Origin: Gemmatimonadota bacterium
GTDB taxonomy: Bacteria; Latescibacterota; UBA2968; GCA-2709665
Direction: 5' to 3'
NCBI GenBank assembly: GCA_028877215.1
Contig: JAPPFJ010000010.1
Span: forward strand, 62,001-126,000
Length of the DNA: 64,000 bases
The notes beneath the pieces are model-generated. The model made no database searches. It had not been told where the DNA came from and worked only from the letters and a program-made list of their open reading frames with translations. Shown piece by piece: positions 42,351 through 50,902 of this stretch (its first letter is position 1; the number at the start of each line of letters is the position of its first letter). The position numbers and the translations under genes were made by a program.

Positions 42351-43628
42351 CTACCCACTCGCCAGGGACTCCGCTGTCTGCACGATGGTTTGCTCCTCAC
42401 CCTGGAACCTTGCCGGTTCGCCGTAATAGGGGTACGCATTGGGCTCGTACCCGCCCTCCTCGTAGTGCCGGTCGGTACAGAGGTATCCGATTTCGTCGTT
42501 CGCATATCCCACCGGCCAGATGTCATCCGCGTCGACCAGTCCCCTCAGTCGCTTTTCGATCGCGTGACCGATCTCCTGTACCGGCTCGCCAGGAATCGTG
42601 ACACACGTCAGCGGGCCCACCGCCATCAACTGCATTTCCGTTGCGCGGCTGTCGGGAATGCCACCGCTTTCGATCATCTCAAGAACGCCGCTGGCCCACG
42701 GCCCGGTCAGCAGGCGGCCTCTCGCGCTCTCGTCAGCCGCCTTCTCCCTGAGGTCCTCTACGGGATCGTGTTCGCCGAATGCAATTCGCACGTCGGTACG
42801 CCGCGCACTCAATTGCGAGGACCGCCGGGTCTTCAGACTCCCGGCGACTCGCACCACTTCCCGGCCCAGTTCTTCGCCGCAGGCGTCCAGTTCGGCCTTG
42901 GTGGCGGATTTGAACCCTCCTGTTTCCCGATTGATTACCGCGGGCCGGATATTCCCGAAACACCCTGCCAGAAACAGCGCCTTACACCCCATCGCATCTT
43001 CTATCACGCGACGGGCGATACCCGCGTAGTCGGGCGAAATATAGCCCTCGGACCCACTTTTGGTGGTGGTATGGCATGAATAGTGAAACAGTACCGCCTG
43101 CGGCGTTCCGTCCTCCGCCTCGACCAGAAGCACGCGGGCGCGGCGATCCACGATACCGCCGAAATTCAGCGTCATGCCGGATGCGCCGGGCAGCGGCCGC
43201 CGGCAGATATTGAAATGCGCCGATCCGCAGCCCAACCCGATCCGTACCGGTTTGAGGTCCGAAGCCGCGCGGACGATGCTCGCCGCGGTTTCTCTTTCGA
43301 TCGTATCCATCCACCCCTCAGGCGGTTCCATTCCCAGCGCCGGCAGCGTTGCCGGCGCTGAATGCGTGTGGCTGCACGCCACCATCACGTGATCCCCGGG
43401 GATGCCGCACGCCTCGGTCACCCGCGCGCGGATCCGGTCGGTCGTCTCTTTCGTCACGCCGATGACATCGAGGGTGGCGATCACCGTCCTAACGGCCCCC
43501 TCTTCGAACACGATTGCCCGGACTTCCAGCGGATACAGCACCGAGTGCGAGGGATTCGTACTCCAGTGTCCCTGCAGCACGGGACCCGGTTCGGGCGTTA
43601 TATCCGCCACCGCAACGCCGCTCTTCAT
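42351..43628 (-). CDS. Neutral/alkaline ceramidase-like hydrolase
   Basis: A 425-residue member of the N-terminal neutral-ceramidase family, widespread in Planctomycetes-like genomes and rarely true ceramidases. Typical parts are GVAVADITPEPGPVLQGHWS at the start, VMVACSHTHSAPA (zinc His pair), AVLFHYSCHTTTKSG, DYAGIARRVIED and FLAGCFGNIRPAV. The ATG follows AAAGGAG by 7 bases; upstream codons are not used. There is no signal peptide, unlike secreted ceramidases. First of three tightly spaced genes (ceramidase-like, oxidoreductase, rhodanese); the DUF433 gene lies 25 bases upstream and may be co-transcribed. Confidence 0.87.
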   Translation of the reverse strand: MKSGVAVADITPEPGPVLQGHWSTNPSHSVLYPLEVRAIVFEEGAVRTVIATLDVIGVTKETTDRIRARVTEACGIPGDHVMVACSHTHSAPATLPALGMEPPEGWMDTIERETAASIVRAASDLKPVRIGLGCGSAHFNICRRPLPGASGMTLNFGGIVDRRARVLLVEAEDGTPQAVLFHYSCHTTTKSGSEGYISPDYAGIARRVIEDAMGCKALFLAGCFGNIRPAVINRETGGFKSATKAELDACGEELGREVVRVAGSLKTRRSSQLSARRTDVRIAFGEHDPVEDLREKAADESARGRLLTGPWASGVLEMIESGGIPDSRATEMQLMAVGPLTCVTIPGEPVQEIGHAIEKRLRGLVDADDIWPVGYANDEIGYLCTDRHYEEGGYEPNAYPYYGEPARFQGEEQTIVQTAESLASG

Positions 43629-43653
43629 GACTTTCTCCTTTGACGTGTGTATT

Positions 43654-43881
43654 TCAGAACCGCGAACACCCCGGTCGCGCGTGCGCGTAGGCGGCACAAG
43701 CCCGAATATCATCCGGTTCCAGTTCAGGATAATCCTCGAGGATGTCATCGCTCGACACCCCCTTTGCCATCAGGCTAAGAACAATCTCGACCGAAATTCT
43801 CATATCCCGAATAATGGGTTTTCCGCCGAATACCTCGGGACGAGCAGTAATTCGGCTAAGCAGTTCAGTATTACCGATCAT
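43654..43881 (-). CDS. DUF433-family antitoxin-like protein (orphan)
   Basis: A 75-residue protein: ITARPEVFGGKPIIRDMRIS followed by VEIVLSLMAKGVSSDDILED and YPELEPDDIRACAAYA is a textbook DUF433 winged-helix sequence. These normally precede a DUF5615 PIN-like toxin gene, but here the next gene, 25 bases downstream, is the ceramidase-like hydrolase, so the toxin partner is absent. The ATG follows GGAGG by 4 bases. It could still regulate its own operon. A possible -10 (TATATT at 43931-43936) lies upstream on the minus strand without a clear -35. Confidence 0.87.
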   Translation of the reverse strand: MIGNTELLSRITARPEVFGGKPIIRDMRISVEIVLSLMAKGVSSDDILEDYPELEPDDIRACAAYAHARPGCSRF

Positions 43882-43950
43882 GTCGCCTCCAATGTTTGAA
43901 CGGAAAAACGGCCTGCGCCTATCGCTTCGGAATATAACACACACATATCT

Positions 43951-44002
43951 AAAAAAAAAGTCCGAGCGGCCATGATTCTTCCTGTCCAAGCCTCGCTCGA
44001 AC
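43951..44002 (-). terminator. Rho-independent terminator of the czcCBA operon
   Basis: On the minus strand GTTCGAGCG (44002-43994) pairs with CGCTCGGAC (43968-43960), 9 bp with one G-T pair and a 25-base loop, followed by nine T residues (43959-43951). It is about 65 bases downstream of the czcA stop. Confidence 0.65.
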
Positions 44003-44065
44003 CCACAAGAAAGCCAGCCTGTCCAGATTCAGAGAGGCCCGCGCTACGTCTGTTTCCGAGGTGGT

Positions 44066-47000
44066 TTAGCTCGTGTGCTTCCGTTCGGCGCGTTTTTCCA
44101 TCCACTCATAGATCACCGGCAGAAGGACCAGGGTCAACAGGGTCGAGGTGATGAGACCGCCCACCACAACGGAAGCGAGCGGCCGCTGCGTCTCCGCACC
44201 CACACCCGAAGACAGCAGCATCGGCATCAGACCCAGGACGGATGTGCCCGCGGTCATCAGGACGGGTCGCAGGCGAAGCGCGGCGCCCTGACGCACCGCT
44301 TCCTCGACGGAGTGACCCTTTTGCCTGAGTTCATTGATGAAGCTGACGAGAACGATGCCGTTCAGCATCGCCACGCCAAATACGGCGATGAATCCGATGG
44401 CCGAGGGCACCGACACGTACTGTCCGCTGATGAAGAGCGCGATCAACCCCCCAATGGCGGCGAACGGCACGTTGGCGATGATCAGTGTGGCATACTTCAC
44501 CGAATTGAACGCGGTATACAACAGCACGAAAATGAAAAAGATCGTCAGCGGTACGATAACCGACAGTCGCGCCAGCGCGCGCTGCTGGTTCTCAAACGCG
44601 CCACCCCATTCGATCCAGTAACCCGGCGGCAGCTCGACGTGTCTCTCAATGGCCGCGTTCGCGTCGCGGACAAACCCGTCGATGTCCCGGCCGCGGACGT
44701 CCATCTGAATGACGGCGTAACGATACAACTGCTCCCGGCGCACGAACGAATACCCCTGAGCCACGCTCACGTCGGTGACTTCGGAGAGGGGAATGATGGC
44801 GCCGGTGGGCGTCTTGAGCGGGATGCGCTCGATCGCCTGCACGGACGACTTGGACGCGTCTTCCAGGCGTGCGGTGATGTCGAACCGGCGGACGCCGTCG
44901 ATCAGGGTAGACACCGGTTCGTTGCCGATACCCGTCCGCACCACCGACAATACGTCGTCGGCATTCAGGCCGAAGCGCGCCAGCCGGTCCCGCCTGACCT
45001 GGATGCGGATCTGCGGCTTGCCGACATTGGCCTCGAGCGACAGGTCGGCCACGCCGTCGACAGAAGCGATGACGTCCTTGACCCGGACGCTCAACCGGTC
45101 GAGTTCCGACAGGTCCTCCCCGTAGATCTTCGCGGCGAGCGTCGCACGAACGCCGGAAATGAGTTCCTCCACGCGCATCTGGATCGGCTGCGTAAACGCC
45201 ACGACGGCCGTCGGCACCACGAGTTCCAGTTCCTCCCGCATCGCTACGGCGAGTTGTCCGATGTCCCTGTCGCCCGGCCACTCATCCTCGGGTTTGAGTT
45301 CGGTGTAAATCTCCATGTAGTTCACATCGGCCGTCTCGCCCTTCTCGGCGCGTCCGATCATGGCCACGGTGGTCTTGACTTCAGGAAATCCGGACAGGGC
45401 GTTTTCAATGTCCTTTGAAATCGCGATCGATTGTTTGAGCGACGCGGAGGGGATGGACGTGACGCGCCACATGATCGAGCCCTCCTGCAACTGGGGCATG
45501 AACTCCTTGCCAAGAAAGGGAAAAAGCGCGAGACTTGCCGCCAACAGCCCTACCGCGACACGGACCACGACTTTCTTGTTCACGAGGGCGCCGGACAGGA
45601 GCGGGATATACCAAGCCCTGACCGCGCGTATGAGCCACGTATCGCGCTGCTCCTTCGGCTTGAGGATCAGTGCGGCCAATACAGGGATCAGCGTAAGCGT
45701 CAGCACGAGCGAACCGGCCATCGCGAAGCTGATATTGAACGCCATGGGCTTGAACAGTTTTCCTTCGAGTCCCTCCAGCGCAAACAGCGGGAGAAACACC
45801 ACGATGATGATCATGATGGCGAAGGCAATCGGATTCGCCACACTCCTCGCGGCGGAAAGCACGGCGCGGGAACGATCGACGGTCTGACCCGCTTTCTTCT
45901 GCTCCGCCATAATGCGGAAGGCGTTCTCGACCACAACCACGGCGCCGTCGACGATCATGCCGATCCCGACCGCAAGGCCGGCCAGCGACATCAGGTTCGC
46001 AGAGAGTCCCGCCTGACCCATGAAGATGAATGCGACCAGCATCGCAAGCGGTATGGACGCGATGACAACGATTGCCGAACGCAGTTCGCCGAGAAAGAGA
46101 AACAACACGATGGCCACCACAACGGCGCCCTGCACAAGCGCGTTTCTCGCCGTGTTCACCGATCGCTCCACCAGGTCGGTGCGTTCGTAAACGGGACGCA
46201 GGATAACGCCGTCCGGAAGCAACCTGTTGACGATTTCGACTTTCTCTTTTACGGCATCGACCACGTTTTTGGCGTTTTCGCCGATGCGCGACAGGGCCAT
46301 TCCAAGTACGACTTCCTTACCGTCGCGGGTCACGGCGCCGAAACGCAGGGCGCCACCCTGTACAATGTCCGCGACGTCGCGCAGGTAGACTGGCGTGCCG
46401 TCCTCCACCTTGAGGACCATCGCGCCGATGTCCTCTTCGTCCGCCACCAGGCCCAATCCGCGCACGAGAAATTGCTCTGCACCGAGGTTGACGTATTGAC
46501 CCCCGACCTGCCGGTTGTTGGCCTCGATCACTTCGATTACGTCGGTGAAGGTGAGGTCGTATTCGATGAGACTCAAGGGATCCATCACCACCTGGTACTG
46601 GCGCTCCTGGCCTCCCCAGGAAATCACGTCGTCCACGCCTGGCGCCGTGCGCAAAACCAGGCGGACGCTCCAGTCGTGGAGCGTCCGCAGATCCATGTCC
46701 GAGATGTCGGCGTTGAGCTTTTCATCCGCCCGCTCGAGCGTGTACCAGAACACCTGGCCGAGACCGGAGGAGTTCGGCCCCATCTCCGGCGTGCCGTAAC
46801 CTTCGGGAATCCGGTCTCCAACTTCCTGCAGGCGTTCCATCACCAGGCGGCGAGCGAAGTAGATGTCCATGTCGTCTTCGAAATACACCGCCACGTACGA
46901 CAGACCGAACAGGCTGACCGAGCGGATCTGCTGTACCCTCGGCAGGCCCGCCATTCCGGATTCGATGGGAAAGGTAAGAAGCTGTTCGACGTCTTCCGCG

Positions 47001-47170
47001 GCCAGACCCGGCGATTCGGTGTAGATGTTGACCTGGGCGGGCGTCACGTCGGGGAACGCGTCGATCGGGACGGTTACATATGCGCGCCATCCCAGAAAGG
47101 CGACCACAGCGAAGGCGATGAGGACGAGGACTTTGTAGCGCACCGAGGTTTCAACCAGTTTCTCCAGCAC
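44066..47170 (-). CDS. czcA: CzcA/CusA-family heavy-metal efflux RND pump
   Basis: A 1034-residue inner-membrane proton/metal antiporter forming a trimer with the adaptor and TolC-type channel encoded upstream. Motifs: DAFPDVTPAQVNIYTESPG at the N terminus, MGPNSSGLGQVFWYTLE, and TM4 with GIGMIVDGAVVVVENAF. Only the second of the two Asp residues of the CzcA-type DFGxxxDGAxxxxEN motif is present, plus the Glu, so the pump may not match the Zn/Co/Cd class and could export monovalent or other metals. TM12 region TAFNSVKYATLIIANVPFAA and the C-terminal LLPVIYEWMEKRAERK are normal. It starts 9 bases after the adaptor stop. Confidence 0.94.
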   Translation of the reverse strand: MLEKLVETSVRYKVLVLIAFAVVAFLGWRAYVTVPIDAFPDVTPAQVNIYTESPGLAAEDVEQLLTFPIESGMAGLPRVQQIRSVSLFGLSYVAVYFEDDMDIYFARRLVMERLQEVGDRIPEGYGTPEMGPNSSGLGQVFWYTLERADEKLNADISDMDLRTLHDWSVRLVLRTAPGVDDVISWGGQERQYQVVMDPLSLIEYDLTFTDVIEVIEANNRQVGGQYVNLGAEQFLVRGLGLVADEEDIGAMVLKVEDGTPVYLRDVADIVQGGALRFGAVTRDGKEVVLGMALSRIGENAKNVVDAVKEKVEIVNRLLPDGVILRPVYERTDLVERSVNTARNALVQGAVVVAIVLFLFLGELRSAIVVIASIPLAMLVAFIFMGQAGLSANLMSLAGLAVGIGMIVDGAVVVVENAFRIMAEQKKAGQTVDRSRAVLSAARSVANPIAFAIMIIIVVFLPLFALEGLEGKLFKPMAFNISFAMAGSLVLTLTLIPVLAALILKPKEQRDTWLIRAVRAWYIPLLSGALVNKKVVVRVAVGLLAASLALFPFLGKEFMPQLQEGSIMWRVTSIPSASLKQSIAISKDIENALSGFPEVKTTVAMIGRAEKGETADVNYMEIYTELKPEDEWPGDRDIGQLAVAMREELELVVPTAVVAFTQPIQMRVEELISGVRATLAAKIYGEDLSELDRLSVRVKDVIASVDGVADLSLEANVGKPQIRIQVRRDRLARFGLNADDVLSVVRTGIGNEPVSTLIDGVRRFDITARLEDASKSSVQAIERIPLKTPTGAIIPLSEVTDVSVAQGYSFVRREQLYRYAVIQMDVRGRDIDGFVRDANAAIERHVELPPGYWIEWGGAFENQQRALARLSVIVPLTIFFIFVLLYTAFNSVKYATLIIANVPFAAIGGLIALFISGQYVSVPSAIGFIAVFGVAMLNGIVLVSFINELRQKGHSVEEAVRQGAALRLRPVLMTAGTSVLGLMPMLLSSGVGAETQRPLASVVVGGLITSTLLTLVLLPVIYEWMEKRAERKHTS

Positions 47171-47179
47171 GGTATTCCC

Positions 47180-48301
47180 CTAGTGCGCGTGGCCGCCGCC
47201 CAGCGAAGACTTGAGCATCAGCGATTTGAGATGAAATATGCCGGCGACCGCGATCACGTCCCCCTCACGAAGCCCGGCCGAGACAGCCGTCCAGTCGCCT
47301 ACGGTAGGACCTGAAACAACGGATTCCGCGTGAAATTCATGACCGTCCTCGACCTTGAACACGGTCGGTGTGTTACCGATCATTGTCACCGCGGCGTTCG
47401 GGACAGCCAATACCGAATCCTCACTGCCCGTTACGATCTCAACCTCGACGAACTGCCTCTCGTGCAGTTGGTCGTCTACGTTGTCCACTTCGATCCTGAC
47501 GCCGTGGGTGCGGGTGGTCTCGTCCACGCGATGGTAGCGCTGAACAACCTTGCCGTCAATCCAGTTTACACCGTCGGGTGTGACCCGGGCGGGCATTCCC
47601 GTGTGGATGTGGGGTACGCCCACGGCGATCGGCCTGGCCTCCACCCACATCACGGATTCATCACTGATATCGAAGAGTACCCGGCCGGGTTCGATCAATT
47701 CGCCCACGATAAAATCGTCCTGCAAAACGGTACCGTCCTGTGGCGACAGCAGATCGAACACGCCGCTTGCCCTGTCCACGTCGGCGGCACTCATCAACGC
47801 ATCTGCCTGGGCCTCGGTCATGCCGTAGGCGAGTACTCTGGCCAGTGCCAGCTGCCGGGCCACCCGCGCCTCCGTGTAACGTCGTTCTGACACGGATTCC
47901 GGACCAAGGCTCCTGGAACGCTCCCATTCGCGGTTTGCAACGATCAATTCGCCCTGTGCCTCGGCCATGGCGACACTGGACAGCGTCACCATGGGCTGAC
48001 CCGCTCTGACGGATTCACCGAGAATAACGTGGCGTGCGACCACCTGAGCCGCAATGCGGGGCGTGACGCGTGAGGACCTGTACAAATTGATCTCCACATT
48101 GCCGGGTACGCGAATGGTCTCACCCAATGCGCGCCGTGCAACGCGGTCAATTACAACGCCCGCAGCGCGTTGTTCCTCGGCGGTCAGTTCGATCTGTCCC
48201 GTCGCTTCGCCTTTCGGCTTCTCATGGTCAGCTTCGTCCGCAAGGACAGGGGCAGCCACCGTCAGACTAACGCACACCACAAGTCGTGTCCAGGTGATCA
48301 T
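47180..48301 (-). CDS. czcB: RND efflux periplasmic adaptor subunit (CzcB/CusB-like)
   Basis: A 373-residue membrane-fusion protein linking the RND pump to the outer-membrane channel. The signal peptide MITWTRLVVCVSLTVAAPVLA is followed by a His/Asp/Glu/Lys-rich linker (DEADHEKPKGEA). Adaptor core: VPGNVEINLYRSSRVTPRIA, LSSVAMAEAQGELIVANREW, LLSPQDGTVLQDDFIVGELI and the beta-barrel RYHRVDETTRTHGVRIEVDN. The ATG follows GGAG by 8 bases. The C-terminal end is rich in His (LGGGHAH), which could bind metal. Middle gene of czcCBA. Confidence 0.92.
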   Translation of the reverse strand: MITWTRLVVCVSLTVAAPVLADEADHEKPKGEATGQIELTAEEQRAAGVVIDRVARRALGETIRVPGNVEINLYRSSRVTPRIAAQVVARHVILGESVRAGQPMVTLSSVAMAEAQGELIVANREWERSRSLGPESVSERRYTEARVARQLALARVLAYGMTEAQADALMSAADVDRASGVFDLLSPQDGTVLQDDFIVGELIEPGRVLFDISDESVMWVEARPIAVGVPHIHTGMPARVTPDGVNWIDGKVVQRYHRVDETTRTHGVRIEVDNVDDQLHERQFVEVEIVTGSEDSVLAVPNAAVTMIGNTPTVFKVEDGHEFHAESVVSGPTVGDWTAVSAGLREGDVIAVAGIFHLKSLMLKSSLGGGHAH

Positions 48302-48338
48302 CGCTGTTTCTCCATTTCGATTCGCCCCATACGCCGAT

Positions 48339-49598
48339 TCATCGGTCCGTGCCGTAACCGACCCAGGCGTCGATCTGACCCGAAGCCGACAACCAATCCA
48401 GCCACGCCCCCCACAGCGTTTCCCGCAGATCAAGTGCACTTTCACGGAGATTCAGCGTCTGGCCGGCATGTACAAGATAATCCGTCGTGCCGATGTCGCC
48501 GGCTTTCCACAGCTTGCGCAGTTGCGCCTGTTGACGCTCAAGGCTCGTCTGACCGGTCTTTTTCCAATCTTCCCACGCGGCCAGCGCCAACTGGTAGCGC
48601 TCGGTCGCGCCGATCAGGCGGGCACGTGCGCGTCGCGATACGTCTTTTCCCGCCTGCTGCGCCGCGCGGTGTTCGGCCTGGGCCGCATCCACTTCATCCC
48701 CGAAGCGGTTGAGCAGCGGCAGCGGGATCGACAATTCCGCGACCGCGAGCCGGTCGCCTACCTCGCTCCCGCCTCCCACGTTCAGAGTCGGATCGGGCCG
48801 TCGTTCCCTGCGCCGAAACTCTACAAGCGCCTCAGCGGCATCCGCCCGACGCCTGGCGGCGATGACTTCCGGAAGCACCCCGATCGTGGACTGAACGTCC
48901 GCGCCTTCCGGCAAATCCGGTAGAGACGCGGGGAGCGGAGGCCACTGTGACAAGGGCAGATCCGGAGCGAGACCGCGGACCGCCTGTCTCGCTTCGGCAA
49001 GCGCCGCCGCTGCGGTGGCTTTCTTTATTCGCGCATCCACGGAAGCCAGCCGTGCCAGATCCAGCTCGACCCGATTCACGTCGCCAGTCTCGAACCGGCG
49101 TTGCGCAAGCGCCGCAAAGTCGCGCATCAACTCCCGCCGAGAAGAGGCCAGGCTGTCACGTTCGGCGTTCGTCTGGTGGGCCGCCAGGCCCTTCAGCAGT
49201 TCGATGGTCACGCTGCGGCGGTGCAGGTCGAAATTCGCGTCGGCGACCCGCCGCTCCCACTCCGCCAGGGCGGTGCGGGCCCTGCCCTTGCCGCCCCAAT
49301 CGATCGTATATCCGATGCCGAACCAGTAGCGGATTTCGTGCGTTCTTTCGTAGTCTGCATTAAACTCCGGGTTATACAGCGGTCGCGATGCGGCGTCTCG
49401 ATAGCTCCTTCTCGCCTCCAGAGCGGCTCGAGCCGCTTTGACGCTGGCGTTCGCGTTGACGACCGTTTGCACGAATTGTCGGAGCGCGGGGTCGGCAGGC
49501 CTGACGGCCGCGACGCCCGCGCCGGAAGCCCAGGCGATAGACGGCGTGGAGATGCCCGCGCTCAGCCAGACGATGAACCCGCAGAGTGTTGTACGCAT
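48339..49598 (-). CDS. czcC: TolC-family outer-membrane efflux protein (CzcC-like)
   Basis: A 419-residue outer-membrane channel. A signal peptide covers about residues 1-24 (MRTTLCGFIVWLSAGIS...AWA). Two coiled-coil OEP repeats: NANASVKAARAALEARRSYR...NPEFNADYE, then GVLPEVIAARRRADAAEALV...RPDPTLNVGG, each with the expected helix-turn-strand order. AELSIPLPLLNRF is the strand motif typical of CzcC. The ATG at 49596-49598 is preferred over an in-frame start 11 codons upstream because it gives a clean signal peptide. First gene of czcCBA, 37 bases from the adaptor. Confidence 0.9.
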   Translation of the reverse strand: MRTTLCGFIVWLSAGISTPSIAWASGAGVAAVRPADPALRQFVQTVVNANASVKAARAALEARRSYRDAASRPLYNPEFNADYERTHEIRYWFGIGYTIDWGGKGRARTALAEWERRVADANFDLHRRSVTIELLKGLAAHQTNAERDSLASSRRELMRDFAALAQRRFETGDVNRVELDLARLASVDARIKKATAAAALAEARQAVRGLAPDLPLSQWPPLPASLPDLPEGADVQSTIGVLPEVIAARRRADAAEALVEFRRRERRPDPTLNVGGGSEVGDRLAVAELSIPLPLLNRFGDEVDAAQAEHRAAQQAGKDVSRRARARLIGATERYQLALAAWEDWKKTGQTSLERQQAQLRKLWKAGDIGTTDYLVHAGQTLNLRESALDLRETLWGAWLDWLSASGQIDAWVGYGTDR

Positions 49599-49711
49599 TG
49601 AACCGATTCCGAATTCAGACCGCAACGGCACGCCCGAACCGAATCGTCGTTCATGTTCCTGAACGTGTCGCGGGCGATTCAGTCGCGCTTGTGGTCAGGC
49701 TAAAACGACAC

Positions 49712-49733
49712 CGGGACGATTGAAATCGTCCCG
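49712..49733 (-). terminator. Hairpin after the porin gene, probable terminator
   Basis: CGGGACGATT (49712-49721) and AATCGTCCCG (49724-49733) form a perfect 10-bp inverted repeat. On the minus strand it is followed within 8 bases by TTTT. It lies 87 bases beyond the porin stop and separates it from czcC. The T-run is weak. Confidence 0.55.
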
Positions 49734-49819
49734 ATGCCGACACAACGATATGTATGTGGCCGCATTTCATGCGGTGCCAAAGTCAGTGTGGATCCTGCAA
49801 CAACCCCACCCCGGTTCCA

Positions 49820-50566
49820 CTAGAGTGCGAAACTGAGACTGACCCCGCCCCAGACTCTGTTTTGCTCGTCTTTGGTCCGATGGAAATCGAAATCCTTGGC
49901 CTCTAGTTCTTCGGTCCGGCGTATGAAACCGATGACGGGCGACAACGAGAAGTAGCTATGGCTGACACCGAGCGAAACCGACGCGCCGACGTGGTTGAAT
50001 TCGAATTTGCCGGTGGTGTCGCTGTATCCGATATCGGCGGAAACGCCCAGTGTGAGGTTCCCCTCCGGGGTTAGTTGAACTTCATGACCGATACTGCCAT
50101 TGACATACCAGTAATCGAACTGGCCCAGGTCGCGATAGATCGTTACTGACGGGGAGCCGGCAACATCCAGACTCGCACCCGCGAAAAACTCGGTGGTAAG
50201 TCTTTCGCCCTTCTCCAGGCTTGGAAACGTGTATTGGATCATCCCGACGGTCAGCCCCGCGTTTTGGTACTGTTCTCCCAGATTGCGGTCGTACGTAACC
50301 GTGAAGTCGAGTTCATCGCCTGCCTCCTGAATGCTCCTTTGCTTTAATGACCAGGAGCCCCATATGTTGAACGAGAAACCGGAATCGCCGAAGCCCAGGG
50401 TAAGAGAGGGTTGCACGGAAGGCTTATCCGTAAAGGCCACGCCGCGGAAAATGTAATGCGTGACAAGATCCGTGCTGCCCTCAACGGAAATATTCTCGAT
50501 CTGGGCGAATGCGGGACCGGCAAGCAGGCTGAGCGTAACGACAAGAACGAGCGCGCGAGTTGGCAT
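49820..50566 (-). CDS. Outer-membrane beta-barrel protein, TorF-family putative porin
   Basis: A 248-residue exported barrel. The signal peptide (MPTRALVLVVTLSLLAGPAFA) ends at AFA. The mature part starts ISVEGSTDLVTHYIFRGVAF, the hallmark of the TorF/Gcw_chp putative porins, followed by alternating amphipathic strands (SGFSFNIWGSWSL, DELDFTVTYDRNLG, FDYWYVNGSIGHEVQL). The ATG at 50566 has GGAGG at 10-base spacing; an ATG three codons upstream is too close to it. The family often sits near ammonium or glutamine genes, and here a type III glutamine synthetase is the next gene upstream. Solute unknown. Confidence 0.8.
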   Translation of the reverse strand: MPTRALVLVVTLSLLAGPAFAQIENISVEGSTDLVTHYIFRGVAFTDKPSVQPSLTLGFGDSGFSFNIWGSWSLKQRSIQEAGDELDFTVTYDRNLGEQYQNAGLTVGMIQYTFPSLEKGERLTTEFFAGASLDVAGSPSVTIYRDLGQFDYWYVNGSIGHEVQLTPEGNLTLGVSADIGYSDTTGKFEFNHVGASVSLGVSHSYFSLSPVIGFIRRTEELEAKDFDFHRTKDEQNRVWGGVSLSFAL

Positions 50567-50902
50567 GTTCTTCATTCCTCCATTCTTTATTAGGTGATAT
50601 CCACGGTGGATCTCACCCCAACCGGAAGTTGACTACACTTTCGTGAATGCGTGATGAGAGCTGATATCGGGGGAGGCTGACGTGTTGAGGCCGGCAATCG
50701 ACGCGGCGACCATCCCGCAGTCGGATCGGGTTCACTTTGAATAATCCTGTCGAATAACAGGACGATTAATCTTAGGATCGCGACGGTTGAATGTCAAGCT
50801 GAATTTTCGAAAGCCGGGCCACCCTCGAACCCGGATCCAACAAGCCGTCGAGGTGAAGGTATCGATACGGAACCTGTGCATTCGTCCACAGTGACACATC
50901 GT
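50567..50902. other. Intergenic region between glutamine synthetase and porin genes
   Basis: About 335 bases without a gene. It contains the palindrome ATCCAC-G-GTGGAT (50599-50611), 33 bases upstream of the porin start, a possible operator. The stem-loop TCCTGT-CGAATA-ACAGGA (50745-50762), followed on the minus strand by TTATT, may terminate the glutamine synthetase transcript weakly. No clear sigma-70 promoter was found. Confidence 0.4.

Noticed and set aside
45431..47314. A 627-codon open frame on the plus strand opposite czcA
   Set aside because: Shadow of the RND pump gene; sequence is rich in His/Arg/Asp with no family resemblance.
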